Source of the DNA: Nocardioides sp. zg-1308
Lineage (GTDB): Bacteria; Actinomycetota; Actinomycetes; Propionibacteriales; Nocardioidaceae
Assembly (NCBI RefSeq): GCF_013155375.1
Contig: NZ_JABJQY010000002.1
Location: 2,542,001-2,606,000 of the forward strand
Direction of reading: 5' to 3'
Length of the DNA: 64,000 bases
How positions within the stretch are numbered: position 1 is the stretch's first letter; every line of letters starts with the position of its first letter. The position numbers and the translations under genes are program-made. Positions 44,871-54,840 of the stretch are shown one piece after another. The notes beneath the pieces were generated by a model, which made no database searches, was not told the DNA's origin, and worked only from the letters and a program-made list of their open reading frames with translations.

Positions 44871-46861
44871 CTGGTCCTCCTGACGGTGATGACGTGGGCA
44901 GGTTCGTAACCGGGGTCGAGCCGGACGTAGTTGTGCTGGCTCCAGCTCCAGTCCTCGCCGGTGATCTCGTCGTGGGCGACGAACGAGTCGTGCCAGCCCA
45001 GGCCGAGCGCGCCCATGTCGAGGTGGATGATCGTCTCGCGGGTCCCGTGGGGGTCGAGGTTGATGACGCTGATGACCACGTCCTCGCTGCCGTCGGGCAG
45101 CGTGTGGCGCTTGCTGAAGACGAGCACTTGGTCGTCCTCGCTGGAGTGGATGCTGACGTTGCGCAGCAGCTGCAGCGCGGGGTGCTGGCGGCGGATCTCG
45201 TTGAGCCGGGTGAGGTAGGGCGCCAGCGTCGTGCCCTCCGCGTCGTGCCGGGCCCAGTCGCGGATCCGGACCTGGTACTTCTCGGAGTCGAGGTACTCCT
45301 CCGACCCGGGCTTCACCGCCACGTGCTCGAACAGCTCGTAGCCGGCGTAGACGCCCCAGCTCGGCGACCCGGTGGCCGCCAGGGCCGCGCGGACCTTGAA
45401 CGCGGCGGGACCGCCGTACTGCAGGTAGGCGTGGAGGATGTCGGGGGTGTTGACGAAGAAGTTGGGCCGCATCAGGTGGTCGGACTCGTGGGAGACCTCG
45501 ACGAGGTAGTCCTCGATCTCCCGCTTGCCCGTGCGCCACGTGAAGTAGGTGTAGCTCTGGTGGTAGCCGACGGCGCCGAGGCCGTGCATCATCGCTGGCT
45601 TGGTGAACGCCTCCGACAGGAACAGGACGTCCGGGTCCGTGCGCCGCACCTCGGCCAGCAGCCACTCCCAGAACGCGAGCGGCTTGGTGTGGGGGTTGTC
45701 GACGCGGAAGATCCGCACGCCGTGGGAGATCCACAGCTTGACGATCCGCAGCACCTCGCGGCAGATGCCGGCCGGGTCGTTGTCGAAGTTGATCGGGTAG
45801 ATGTCCTGGTACTTCTTCGGCGGGTTCTCGGCGAAGGCGATGGTGCCGTCGGCGCGCGTGGTGAAGAACTGCGGGTGGGTGGTCACCCACGGGTGGTCCG
45901 GCGCCGCCTGCAGCGCCAGGTCGAGGGCCACCTCGAGGCCGAGCTCGCCCGCGCGGGCCACGAAGGCGTCGAAGTCCTCGAACGTGCCGAGGTCGGGGTG
46001 GATGGCGTCGTGGCCGCCGTCCTTGCTGCCGATGGCCCACGGTGAGCCGGGGTCGTCCGGACCGGGGGTGAGGGTGTTGTTGGGGCCCTTGCGGTTGACC
46101 TCGCCGATCGGGTGGATCGGCGGCAGGTAGAGCACGTCGAAGCCCATCTCCGCGACGCGCTCCAGCCGCTCGGTCGCCGTGCGGAACGTGCCGGAGGTGA
46201 CCTTGCCGGTCTTCTCGTCACGGGTGGCGCCCTCGGAGCGCGGGAAGAACTCGTACCAGCTGCCGAAGAGGGCGCGCACCCGGTCGGCGCGGAACCGGAA
46301 GGGACCGCTCACCGACAGCAGCTCACGCAGCGGGTGCGCGAGCAGCACGGCGTCGAGCGCGGGGTCCTGCAGCGCCGCGAGGCGGGCGGCGACGGGGCGC
46401 TCCTGGTCGCTGGCGGCGGCGATGCCGCTGGCCACCAGCGCCTTGTCGGCCTTGTCGAGCTTGTCGGGGCCGGTGCCGGCCGCGACCCGCTCGAGGAGCA
46501 GCCGCGCCTCGGTGAACATGAGCTCCACGTCGACACCCGCGGGGATCTTGATGCCGGCGTCGTGCTGCCAGGTGGCGATCGGGTCGGACCACGACTGGAC
46601 CTCGAAGGTCCACTCGCCCTCGACGTCGGGGGTGACGTGGGCGACGTACTGGTTGGGCTCCTCGCCGTAGGGCCACATACGTACGGGGGCCCGGCGCCGG
46701 CCTGCCGGGTCGATGGCGACGACCTCCGCGCCGAGCTGGTCGTGGCCCTCGCGGAACACCGCCGCCCGCACCGGCATCGGTTCGCCCACGGTGGCCTTGG
46801 CCGAGAGCCGACTGAGGTCGACGACGGGGGAAACATCCATCACGGGTATGCGTCCAACCAT
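44867..46861 (-). CDS. glgE: Alpha-1,4-glucan:maltose-1-phosphate maltosyltransferase
   Basis: 664 residues of GH13 family 3. The N-terminal start [15 protein letters not shown] is characteristic of GlgE. Catalytic nucleophile Asp is in [12 protein letters not shown] and the acid/base Glu in [13 protein letters not shown]. It extends linear alpha-glucan by two glucose units per maltose 1-phosphate. ATG 46861 is preceded by CAGTGT (46873-46868) at 6 nt and TTGCGT 17 nt further upstream. It is the first gene of glgE-treS-mak-glgB, divergent from glgP, so synthesis and breakdown share a 122-bp control region. Confidence 0.97.
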
Positions 46862-46867
46862 GCCCCC

Positions 46868-46896
46868 ACACTGGCGAAGGTGGGTCGGCGACGCAA
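46868..46896 (-). promoter_or_regulatory. Promoter of glgE operon
   Basis: Minus-strand TTGCGT (46896-46891), 17-nt spacer, CAGTGT (46873-46868), then 6 nt to the ATG. No ribosome site is present, so the mRNA is probably leaderless. Confidence 0.5.
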
Positions 46897-46946
46897 GCCG
46901 AGGGGGGTGCGGTCTCACCCTGTGGGGCGACCCACCTCCCAACGGG

Positions 46947-46975
46947 TTGGATCGATCCAAGAAATGCCCTAGCGT
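46947..46975 (+). promoter_or_regulatory. Promoter of glgP
   Basis: TTGGAT (46947-46952), 17-nt spacer, TAGCGT (46970-46975), then 8 nt to the GTG at 46984. About 50 bp separate its -35 from the -35 of the divergent glgE promoter. Confidence 0.55.
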
Positions 46976-46983
46976 GCTGGATC

Positions 46984-49575
46984 GTGCGAGCGTTCAGACG
47001 ATTCACGGTCCGTCCCGTCCTCCCCGAGCCGCTGGGGGCGCTGTCCGTCCTGGCGGCCAACCTGCGCTGGTCGTGGCACCCACCCACGCAGGACGTCTTC
47101 GCCTCGATCGACGCACGCCTGTGGCGCGAGATGGCCGGCGACCCGGTCCGGTTCCTCGCGGCCGTGGGCCGTGAGCGGCTCGACGAGCTGGTCGACGACG
47201 GCGACTTCCGCGCCCGTCTCGACGCGGCTCACGCCGACCTCCAGCGCTACCTCAGCGAGGACCGCTGGTATGCCCGCAAGGCCGGCGAGGGCGCGCCGCG
47301 CTCGATCGCGTACTTCTCCCCGGAGTACGGCATCACGTCCGTGCTGCCCCAGTACTCCGGCGGCCTCGGCATCCTCGCCGGAGACCACCTCAAGGCGTCC
47401 TCGGACCTCGGCATCCCGCTGATCGGGGTCGGGCTGTTCTACCGCCACGGCTACTTCAAGCAGGCCCTCGACCGCGACGGCTGGCAGCAGGAGAGCTACC
47501 CCGTCCTCGACCCCGACGAGCTGCCGCTGACGCAGCTCCGCGAGGCCGACGGGACCCGGGCGACCGTCTCGATCGCGCTGCCCGACGGCCCGGACCTGGT
47601 GGCCCGCATCCTCGTCGCGCAGGTCGGCCGCGTCCCGCTGCTGCTGCTCGACACCGACATCGAGGACAACAGCGCCCACTACCGCGACGTGACCGACCGG
47701 CTCTACGGCGGCAACTCCGAGCACCGGCTGCGCCAGGAGCTCCTGCTCGGCGTGGGCGGCGTGCGCGCGCTCCGTGTGTGGTCGCGCATCACCGGGGCAC
47801 CCGCTCCGGAGGTCTTCCACACCAACGAGGGCCACGCCGGCTTCCTCGGCATCGAGCGGATCCGCGAGCTCACCGTCGATGACCAGGGCCCGCACCTCGA
47901 CTTCGACACGGCGCTCGAGGTGTCGCGCGCCGGCACGGTCTTCACCACCCACACGCCGGTGCCGGCCGGCATCGACCGCTTCCCGCGCGAGCTGGTCTCG
48001 CAGTACTTCGGGGGCAACTCGCCCACCCCGGGCGTACCCGTCGATCGCGTGCTCGCGCTGGGTGCCGAGGACTACGACGGCGGCGACGCCGGCGTCTTCA
48101 ACATGGCGGTGATGGGCTTCCGCCTCGCGCAGCGCGCCAACGGCGTCTCGCAGCTCCACGGCCACGTGTCGCGCGGGATGTTCAACGGGCTCTGGCCCGC
48201 CTTCGACGAGGCCGAGGTGCCGATCACTTCGATCACCAACGGCGTGCACGGGCCCACCTGGATCGCCCGCGAGGTCATCGAGCTGGCCGCCGACCGCGGC
48301 GGCGACGTCGACGGCGACGACACCGACGCCCTGTGGCCGCTCGTGGACCAGATCGGCGACCGCGAGATCTGGGACCTCAAGCGCACGCTGCGCACCCACT
48401 TCATCGACGACGCCCGCGACCGGATGCGGCGCTCGGCGGCGAAGCGGGGCTTCGCGCCCGCCGAGACGACGTGGGTCGACACCGCGCTCGACCCCGACGT
48501 GCTCACCATCGGCTTCGCCCGTCGGGTGCCGACCTACAAGCGCCTCACGCTCATGCTGCGCGACCCGGCCCGCCTGAAGAAGCTGCTGCTCGACCCCGAG
48601 CGGCCGATCCAGCTGGTGATCGCCGGCAAGGCCCACCCGGCCGACGAGACCGGCAAGCGGCTCATCCAGGAGATGGTGCGCTTCGCCGACGACCCGGAGA
48701 TCCGCCACCGCATCGCGTTCCTGCCCAACTACGACATCGCGATGGCGCAGCCGCTCTACCCCGGCTGCGACGTCTGGCTCAACAACCCGCTCCGGCCCTA
48801 CGAGGCGTGCGGCACGTCGGGCATGAAGGCCGCGCTCAACGGCGGCCTCAACCTCTCCATCCTCGACGGCTGGTGGGACGAGTGGTGCGACGGCAACAAC
48901 GGCTGGGCGATCCCGTCGGCCGACGGGATCGACGACCCCGACCGCCGTGACGACCTCGAGGCCAACGCGCTCTACGACCTGCTCGAGAGCGAGGTCGTGC
49001 CGCGCTTCTACGAGACCAACGACGAGGGCGTCCCGCCCCGCTGGCTCGAGATGGTCCGCCACACCCTCAAGTCGCTCGGGCCCAAGGTGCTGGCCACCCG
49101 CCAGGTGCGCGACTACGTCCGCGAGCTGTACGCCCCGGCGGCGCACACCGCGCGCTCGCTCAACTCCGACTACGCCGGTGCGCGCACGCTGTCCGGCTGG
49201 AAGCAGACGGTCCGCGCGGCGTGGCCCGGCGTCCGGGTCGAGCACGTCGACTCCGAGGGCGTGGGGGACCAGGCCGAGGTGGGCGCCACGCTCACCGTCC
49301 GCGCCTGGGTCGCGCTCGGCTCCCTGACGGCCGACGACGTCGAGGTGCAGGTCGTCCACGGCCGGATCGGCTCCGACGACGTGCTGACCTCCACCCTCGT
49401 CGCCCCGATGGAGGTGCAGGAGTCCTACGACGGCAACCGGCACCGCTTCGACGCCACGGTGTCGCTCGCGCACTCCGGAGCCTTCGGATACACGGTGCGC
49501 GTCGTGCCCCGCAACGAGGCCCTGGCCTCCGTCGCGGAGCTCGGCCTGGTGGCGGCACCGGCCGAGCCGGCCTGA
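46984..49575 (+). CDS. glgP: Alpha-glucan phosphorylase
   Basis: 863 residues of the GT35 family, in the shorter actinobacterial/archaeal type (alpha-glucan phosphorylase) with an N-terminal DUF3417 segment (RPVLPEPLGALSVLAANLRWSWH). The pyridoxal-phosphate lysine is K615 in GTSGMKAALNGGLN. It releases glucose 1-phosphate from alpha-1,4-glucans; actinobacterial enzymes of this type may also act on maltose 1-phosphate-linked chains. Start GTG 46984 is set by the promoter 8 nt upstream and by homologous N-termini. Divergent from the glgE operon. Confidence 0.95.
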   Translation: MRAFRRFTVRPVLPEPLGALSVLAANLRWSWHPPTQDVFASIDARLWREMAGDPVRFLAAVGRERLDELVDDGDFRARLDAAHADLQRYLSEDRWYARKAGEGAPRSIAYFSPEYGITSVLPQYSGGLGILAGDHLKASSDLGIPLIGVGLFYRHGYFKQALDRDGWQQESYPVLDPDELPLTQLREADGTRATVSIALPDGPDLVARILVAQVGRVPLLLLDTDIEDNSAHYRDVTDRLYGGNSEHRLRQELLLGVGGVRALRVWSRITGAPAPEVFHTNEGHAGFLGIERIRELTVDDQGPHLDFDTALEVSRAGTVFTTHTPVPAGIDRFPRELVSQYFGGNSPTPGVPVDRVLALGAEDYDGGDAGVFNMAVMGFRLAQRANGVSQLHGHVSRGMFNGLWPAFDEAEVPITSITNGVHGPTWIAREVIELAADRGGDVDGDDTDALWPLVDQIGDREIWDLKRTLRTHFIDDARDRMRRSAAKRGFAPAETTWVDTALDPDVLTIGFARRVPTYKRLTLMLRDPARLKKLLLDPERPIQLVIAGKAHPADETGKRLIQEMVRFADDPEIRHRIAFLPNYDIAMAQPLYPGCDVWLNNPLRPYEACGTSGMKAALNGGLNLSILDGWWDEWCDGNNGWAIPSADGIDDPDRRDDLEANALYDLLESEVVPRFYETNDEGVPPRWLEMVRHTLKSLGPKVLATRQVRDYVRELYAPAAHTARSLNSDYAGARTLSGWKQTVRAAWPGVRVEHVDSEGVGDQAEVGATLTVRAWVALGSLTADDVEVQVVHGRIGSDDVLTSTLVAPMEVQESYDGNRHRFDATVSLAHSGAFGYTVRVVPRNEALASVAELGLVAAPAEPA

Positions 49576-49631
49576 CCCGCCCCCGGCCGAACCCCGTTGC
49601 GGTCGGGGGTCGTGGCGAGGACGATCACGCC

Positions 49632-49976
49632 ATGTCCTCCGCCTCGTCCCCCTCAGCCCCCGCCGACGTCCTCGACCCCTTCCTCGCGGCCGCGGAAGCG
49701 GCGGCCCGGGCGCGTCCGGACGTCGAGGTCGACCTGGCTCGCGAGGTCATGGCCGAGGCGGCGTCGATGCTGCACGACAGCCTGGCCCTCGACGACCTGG
49801 ACCCGCGCGACCGCGACGTCGTCGTGCAGGCCCTGGCCGAGGACCTCGCCTCGGAGGACCCCGGGGCGGCGGTGCGCGCACGGGAGACGGCGCTCGCCGG
49901 CGGCGACCCGACCCTCCACGACCCGGAGCGGGCGAGCGGGACGTACCTCGTCGTGCTGTCGGTGCTGCAGCTCTGA
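49632..49976 (+). CDS. Small hypothetical acidic protein
   Basis: 114 residues, helical and rich in Ala, Asp and Glu, with no recognisable domain or membrane segment. It starts at ATG 49632, 56 nt after glgP; GACGAT lies 6 nt before the start, hinting at its own leaderless transcript. The central part is D-L-D-P-R-D-R-D-V-V-V-Q-A-L-A-E-D-L-A-S-E-D-P. Codon bias is like neighbours, which supports a real gene, but I cannot assign a function. Confidence 0.55.
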   Translation: MSSASSPSAPADVLDPFLAAAEAAARARPDVEVDLAREVMAEAASMLHDSLALDDLDPRDRDVVVQALAEDLASEDPGAAVRARETALAGGDPTLHDPERASGTYLVVLSVLQL

Positions 49977-49996
49977 GCCCGGGGGCGTGGCGCCCG

Positions 49997-50365
49997 TCAG
50001 CCGAAGGTGAGCCAGAGGCCGACCGCGGTGGGGACGACCCCGAGCAGCAGCCACGGCGACACGATCGACTTGCCGTGGATGGCCCGGCCGGCCGCGACGG
50101 CGAACGCGCCGAAGATGCCGGCGATGACGTTGAGCCCGGCCCGCGAGGTCACAGGGGACTCGTCCAGCATCACGGCGGCGACGACGAGGCCGACGACGAG
50201 GTGCAGGATCGTGGTGACGGCGAGCGTCGACATCACCCAGCGCTGCACGCGCGCGAGGTCGCGCGCGTCCTGCTCCGGGTCCTTGACGACCCGGCGGGGG
50301 GCGTTGAGGTCGAGGAGGTGTCCTCGACCCTTCTCCCGCCGTCGTGCGGGGACGCTGCTGGCCAT
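49997..50365 (-). CDS. Small three-helix membrane protein
   Basis: 122 residues. A basic N-terminus (ARRREKGRGHLLDLNAPRR) is followed by three hydrophobic segments at about 45-68, 78-93 and 103-121. The family is not one I recognise. GACACT lies 6 nt before ATG 50365, so the transcript may be leaderless, although GGAGG overlaps that space. It is convergent with the small gene at 49632 and divergent from the AraC/DinB gene. Confidence 0.65.
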   Translation of the reverse strand: MASSVPARRREKGRGHLLDLNAPRRVVKDPEQDARDLARVQRWVMSTLAVTTILHLVVGLVVAAVMLDESPVTSRAGLNVIAGIFGAFAVAAGRAIHGKSIVSPWLLLGVVPTAVGLWLTFG

Positions 50366-50463
50366 GCCTCCAGTGTCTCAGGTCGACCGCGAGAAGCCCG
50401 CCTCGGGCAGACTGCGCAAGTGCGATCAAGCGCGACGCACCGCGGTTCACGAGGGTGGTGGGC

Positions 50464-51372
50464 ATGACGACAGCGGCCGACACCTTCGCCGCGTTCCTCG
50501 ACGCCCTGGCCGAGACCCTCGACCTCGGCAGCGAGGAGCGGGCGCGGCGGCTCCACCTCTCGCGCTTCCACCTCGACCGGGTGGTGTCGGCGACGGGCGG
50601 CGAGCCGCCGGAGCGGATGCGGCGCCGCCTGCTGCTGGAGCGGGCGGCGTACCGCCTCGTGACCAGCGACCAGCAGGTGGTCGACGTGGCGTTCGAGGCG
50701 GGCTACGGCTCCCACGAGGCGTTCACCCGGGCGTTCGCCCGGGAGTACGGCGCTTCTCCGAGCCGCTGGCGTCGGCACCCCACCCGGACCCGGATCGAGG
50801 GTCCGAGCGGGGTGCACTTCCACCCACCCGGCGGCCTCCGGCTGCCGACATCTCGAGAGGTGACACCGATGGACCTGATGACGCGCATGATCGAGCACCA
50901 CGTGTGGCTGACCGGCGAGATGCTCGACCGGGCCGCGCGCCTGGACGACGAGCAGCTCGACGCCCCGATCGAGGTGCCCATCGGCACCATCGACGACGAC
51001 ATGTCCATCCGCTCGGTGCTGGGCCGGCTGGTCGGCCAGCTCGCCCAGTGGAACGCCGCCGTGTCGCAGCGCTCGTACGACTGGGGCCAGGAGCGCGGCG
51101 TGTCGGTCACGACGCTGCAGCGCCGGCTCGCCGAGGAGGGGCCGGCGTTCCTCGAGCAGGTCCGCACGACGGTCGCCGAGGGCCGGCTCGACGACACCTT
51201 CGTCGACGTGACCTGCGAGCCACCGCGGGTCTTCACCTACGGCGGGATGATCGCCCACGTGCTGACGTTCGCCGCCGTGCGCCGGCTGGTCGTGCTGGGA
51301 GCACTGGAGAGCCTCGGCGTCACCGACCTCGACGCCGGCGACCCGGCGCAGTGGGTGGCGCAGCCCGCCTGA
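50464..51372 (+). CDS. AraC-type HTH fused to a DinB-like domain
   Basis: 302 residues. Residues 1-105 form an AraC/XylS DNA-binding domain: HLSRFHLDRVVSATGGEPPE and VVDVAFEAGYGSHEAFTRAF are the two helix-turn-helices. Residues 135-290 resemble a DinB/YfiT four-helix bundle (MIEHHVWLTGEMLDRA, GMIAHVLTFAAVRR), with the usual third histidine apparently absent. DinB-type bundles often bind metal or thiols, so the protein could be a sensor-regulator. ATG 50464 has GAGGGTGG upstream. It converges on glgX with a CCTGAG-GAGG-CTCAGG repeat over both stops. Confidence 0.8.
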   Translation: MTTAADTFAAFLDALAETLDLGSEERARRLHLSRFHLDRVVSATGGEPPERMRRRLLLERAAYRLVTSDQQVVDVAFEAGYGSHEAFTRAFAREYGASPSRWRRHPTRTRIEGPSGVHFHPPGGLRLPTSREVTPMDLMTRMIEHHVWLTGEMLDRAARLDDEQLDAPIEVPIGTIDDDMSIRSVLGRLVGQLAQWNAAVSQRSYDWGQERGVSVTTLQRRLAEEGPAFLEQVRTTVAEGRLDDTFVDVTCEPPRVFTYGGMIAHVLTFAAVRRLVVLGALESLGVTDLDAGDPAQWVAQPA

Positions 51373-51378
51373 GGAGGC

Positions 51379-53562
51379 TCAGGTCTGCCGGAGCACCAGC
51401 ACCGAGTGGGCCTGCAGGAGCAGGGTGCCCCCGGCGACCACGGGGGTGCCCGGCGCCACCTCGGCGTTGGTCGACAGCACCACCTCGCCGTGGTGGACCC
51501 ACTGGTTGTCGGGCAGGACCAGCTCGACGTCCGACCCGCCGGCGTTGAGCCAGATCATGAAGGACTTGTCGTGGACCTGCTCGCCCCGCGGGCCGGGGGA
51601 GCGCAGCGGCGCGCCGTTGAGGAACATCCCGACCGTGCGGCACGAGTCGTCGTTCCAGTCGTCGGTCGACATCTCCCGGCCGCTGGGGTGCACCCACACC
51701 AGGTCCTTGATGCCGCCCCGGATGGTCGGTCGGCCCTCGAACCAGTGCCGCTGGCGCAGGGCCGGGTGCTCGCGACGCAGCCGCAGGGCGGTCTTGGTGA
51801 TCTCGTAGACGTCGAGCCAGGCGTCGTCGGGGCGCCAGTCGATCCACGAGGTCTCGTTGTCCTGGCCGTAGGCGTTGTTGTTGCCCCGCTGGGTGCGGCC
51901 GCGCTCGTCGCCGGCCGTCAGCATCGGCACGCCGCTGGAGAAGCAGAGCGTGGCCATGAGGTTGGCGGCCTGGCGGCGGCGCACCGCGATGATCGACTTG
52001 TCGTCGGTCTCGCCCTCGACGCCGCAGTTCCACGACCGGTTGTTGTCGGTGCCGTCGCGGTTGTCCTCGCCGTTGGCCTCGTTGTGCTTGTCGTCGTAGG
52101 ACACGAGGTCGCGCAGCGTGAAGCCGTCGTGGGCGGTGATGAAGTTGACCGAGGCGTAGGGCGAGCGGCCGTCGTCGGCGTAGAGGTCGCTCGACCCGGC
52201 CAGCCGGGTGGCCACGGTGCGCACGCCGTCGGAGCGACCGCGCCAGAAGTCGCGCATGGTGTCGCGGAACTGGTCGTTCCACTCGATCCACGGCGGGGGG
52301 AACTCCCCGACGCGGTAGCCGTCCATCGACGCGTCCCAGGGCTCGGCGACCAGCTTCACGTGCCGCAGCACCGGGTCCTGGCCGATCGCGGTCAGCAGGT
52401 GGCTGCCCATGTCGACGACCTGGTTGGTGCGGGTGATCGCGCTCATCAGGTCGAACCGGAAGCCGTCGACGTGCATCTCGTTGACCCAGTAGCGCAGCGA
52501 GTCGAGGATCATCCGCAGGCTCTGCGTGTGCGTGCTGTCGACGGTGTTGCCGCAGCCGGTCACGTCCCAGTACGTCACGGGCGCGGGCGCCTGCCCCGGC
52601 TGCGGGGCCGGCGGCACGACGCGCTGGTAGTAGCCGAGGTCGTCGAGGCCGCGGAAGCTCAGCGTCGGCCCGAGCGGGCCGGCCTCGGCGGTGTGGTTGT
52701 AGACCACGTCGAGGATCACCTCGAGGCCCGCCTCGTGGAACGCCTTCACCATCTGCTTGAACTCGGTGACCTGCTGGCCCCGGTCGCCGGCGTGGGAGTA
52801 CGCGTTGTGCGGGGCGAAGAAGCCGAGCGAGTTGTAGCCCCAGTAGTTGACCAGCCCCCGTCGGGCGAGCGCCGGCTCCGAGAAGAACTGGTGCACCGGG
52901 AGCAGCTCGACCGCGGTCACGCCGAGGTCGCGGAGGTAGTCGGTGACCGCGGGGGTCGCCAGGCCGGCGTAGGTGCCGCGCAGCTCCTCGGGCACCCGGT
53001 CGTGCAGCTGGGTCATGCCCTTGACGTGCATCTCGTAGATGACCGTGTCGCGCCAGCGCCGCCGCGGCGAGGTGTCGGTGCCCCACTGGAAGTCGTCGTG
53101 GACCACCACGCTGCGGGGCACGAACGGCGCGGAGTCCAGGTCGCTGCGGGTCTCCGGGTCGCCCACGACGTAGCCGAAGATCGCGTCGTCGGCGACCAGG
53201 TCGCCCGCGACCGCCTTGGCGTAGGGGTCGAGCAACAGCTTGGCGGCGTTGAACCGCAGGCCCGCGTCAGGCTTCCACGGACCGTGCGCCCGGTAGCCGT
53301 AGAGCGTGCCGGGGGCGATCCCGGGCAGGGCGCCGTGCCAGACGCCGAGGGAGTGCTCGGTCAGCAGGTGGCGCCGCTCGGCGCCGTCGTCGTCGAAGAC
53401 GCACACCCAGACGCTCTCCGCCTCGGGCGCGTAGACCGCGAAGTTGGTCGACTCGTGCGACCACGTCGCCCCCAGGGGGTAGTGGCGCCCCGGCCAGACC
53501 GACATGGTCTCGCCGTCGTGCTTCCACACAGTGGTCGTCTCGGGCGGGGTCACGCGGGTCAT
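51379..53562 (-). CDS. glgX: Glycogen debranching enzyme (isoamylase type)
   Basis: 727 residues of GH13 family 11. An N-terminal CBM48 (WPGRHYPLGATWSHESTNFAV) is followed by the barrel with catalytic Asp in GFRFDLMSAI, Glu in KLVAEPWDAS and Asp in ITAHDGFTL. It hydrolyses alpha-1,6 branches of phosphorylase-limited glucan, working with GlgP. ATG 53562 is the most upstream start with family similarity; no clear ribosome site or -10 at leaderless distance is present, and an internal ATG near residue 20 is possible. It is not part of the glgE operon and is divergent from the enoyl-CoA hydratase. Confidence 0.95.
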   Translation of the reverse strand: MTRVTPPETTTVWKHDGETMSVWPGRHYPLGATWSHESTNFAVYAPEAESVWVCVFDDDGAERRHLLTEHSLGVWHGALPGIAPGTLYGYRAHGPWKPDAGLRFNAAKLLLDPYAKAVAGDLVADDAIFGYVVGDPETRSDLDSAPFVPRSVVVHDDFQWGTDTSPRRRWRDTVIYEMHVKGMTQLHDRVPEELRGTYAGLATPAVTDYLRDLGVTAVELLPVHQFFSEPALARRGLVNYWGYNSLGFFAPHNAYSHAGDRGQQVTEFKQMVKAFHEAGLEVILDVVYNHTAEAGPLGPTLSFRGLDDLGYYQRVVPPAPQPGQAPAPVTYWDVTGCGNTVDSTHTQSLRMILDSLRYWVNEMHVDGFRFDLMSAITRTNQVVDMGSHLLTAIGQDPVLRHVKLVAEPWDASMDGYRVGEFPPPWIEWNDQFRDTMRDFWRGRSDGVRTVATRLAGSSDLYADDGRSPYASVNFITAHDGFTLRDLVSYDDKHNEANGEDNRDGTDNNRSWNCGVEGETDDKSIIAVRRRQAANLMATLCFSSGVPMLTAGDERGRTQRGNNNAYGQDNETSWIDWRPDDAWLDVYEITKTALRLRREHPALRQRHWFEGRPTIRGGIKDLVWVHPSGREMSTDDWNDDSCRTVGMFLNGAPLRSPGPRGEQVHDKSFMIWLNAGGSDVELVLPDNQWVHHGEVVLSTNAEVAPGTPVVAGGTLLLQAHSVLVLRQT

Positions 53563-53646
53563 TGTGGTGGAGACGGTGCCGCACGGCACAATGCGGCTCG
53601 CACAGGTGCCGCCTCGCGCACATCGCATACACGATGAGGAGCAGCC

Positions 53647-54423
53647 ATGGAGTTCGTCTCGATCGACGTGACCGACGGGGTCGCCGTCCTGCGTCTGGAC
53701 CGCCCCAAGATGAACGCGATCAGCGTGCAGGTGCAGGCCGACCTCCGCGAGGCCGCCGCCGAGCTCGGCGAGCGCGACGACGTACGAGCCGTGGTGATCT
53801 GGGGCGGCGAGCGCGTCTTCGCGGCCGGAAACGACGTCAAGGAGATGGCCGACCTGTCCTACGCCGACATGGTCAAGGCCTCCGCGTCCGTCAGCTCCGC
53901 CACCACCGCCATCGCCCGGATCCCCAAGCCGGTGGTCGCCGCGGTCAACGGGTACGCCCTCGGCGGGGGCTGCGAGCTCGCGCTCGCCGCGGACCTGCGC
54001 TTCGCCGCGGAGGACGCCGTCCTCGGCCAGCCCGAGGTGCTGCTCGGGATCATCCCCGGCGCCGGCGGCACCCAGCGCCTCTCGCGCCTGGTCGGTGCGT
54101 CGCGGGCGAAGGACATCGTGTTCACCGGCCGCTTCGTCAAGGCCGACGAGGCGCTCCGCATCGGCCTGATCGACCGGGTGCTGCCCCCCGAGCGCGTGCT
54201 GGAGGAGTCGGTCGCCTACGCCTCGCAGTTCAGCGGCGCCGCCGCGCTGGCCCTCCGGGCCGCGAAGGAGTGCATCGACCGGGGGAGCGAGGTCGACCTC
54301 GACACCGGCCTGGAGATCGAGCGCCAGCAGTTCGCCGGGGTGTTCGCCACCGAGGACCGCACCCGCGGCATCACCTCGTTCGTCGAGAACGGACCGGGCA
54401 AGGCCACGTTCGTGGGTCGCTGA
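53647..54423 (+). CDS. Enoyl-CoA hydratase/isomerase
   Basis: 258 residues, crotonase fold. The oxyanion-hole segments are AAGNDVKEMADLSY and ALGGGCELALAADLRF, and the catalytic Glu pair is expected in GQPEVLLGIIPGAGGTQRL, where both PEV and the second Glu-equivalent (G-I-I-P-G-A) fit classical hydratases. It hydrates crotonyl-CoA-type trans-2-enoyl-CoA or acts in beta-oxidation. ATG 53647 has AGGAG 5 nt upstream. With the thiolase and the hydroxyacyl-CoA dehydrogenase it could complete the acetyl-CoA to crotonyl-CoA segment. Confidence 0.9.
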   Translation: MEFVSIDVTDGVAVLRLDRPKMNAISVQVQADLREAAAELGERDDVRAVVIWGGERVFAAGNDVKEMADLSYADMVKASASVSSATTAIARIPKPVVAAVNGYALGGGCELALAADLRFAAEDAVLGQPEVLLGIIPGAGGTQRLSRLVGASRAKDIVFTGRFVKADEALRIGLIDRVLPPERVLEESVAYASQFSGAAALALRAAKECIDRGSEVDLDTGLEIERQQFAGVFATEDRTRGITSFVENGPGKATFVGR

Positions 54424-54492
54424 CCCGCGGCGTCACGACCGACGACCCCGACGGGCCGACGACCCGACACCCCACCGAAGGGAGACCGACCA

Positions 54493-54795
54493 GTGGCATC
54501 GAAGATCCGGGCGACGCTGGCCCAGCTCGTGTGGCTCGCCTGCGCGCTCGCGGCGCTGGTGCTGGCCCTGGGCGCGCTGCTCATCGCCCTGGACGCCAAC
54601 ACCTCCAACGAGCTGGTCGCCCTCGTCCTGGACGCCGCCGCGTTCGTGGACCTCGGGGTCTTCTCGCGCTCCGACGGCATCAAGGAGTTCCGCGGGCAGG
54701 GCGCCGAGGTGAAGAACGCGCTCCTCAACTGGGGTCTCGGCGCCGTGGCCTGGCTCGTCCTGGGCCGCGTGCTCGACCGCATCATCAGGCCCTGA
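54493..54795 (+). CDS. Small two-helix membrane protein
   Basis: 100 residues. A hydrophobic segment at residues 10-33 and another at 76-92 are joined by a soluble loop containing F-S-R-S-D-G-I-K-E-F. GTG 54493 has AAGGGAG with 8-nt spacing. Similar small membrane proteins are common in Nocardioides-type genomes, without a known function. It lies between the enoyl-CoA hydratase and the etf genes on the same strand. Confidence 0.7.
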   Translation: MASKIRATLAQLVWLACALAALVLALGALLIALDANTSNELVALVLDAAAFVDLGVFSRSDGIKEFRGQGAEVKNALLNWGLGAVAWLVLGRVLDRIIRP

Positions 54796-54840
54796 GCCCG
54801 ACGCCGGGGGCGTCGCGCACGCACGACTGCCGCTACCGGA

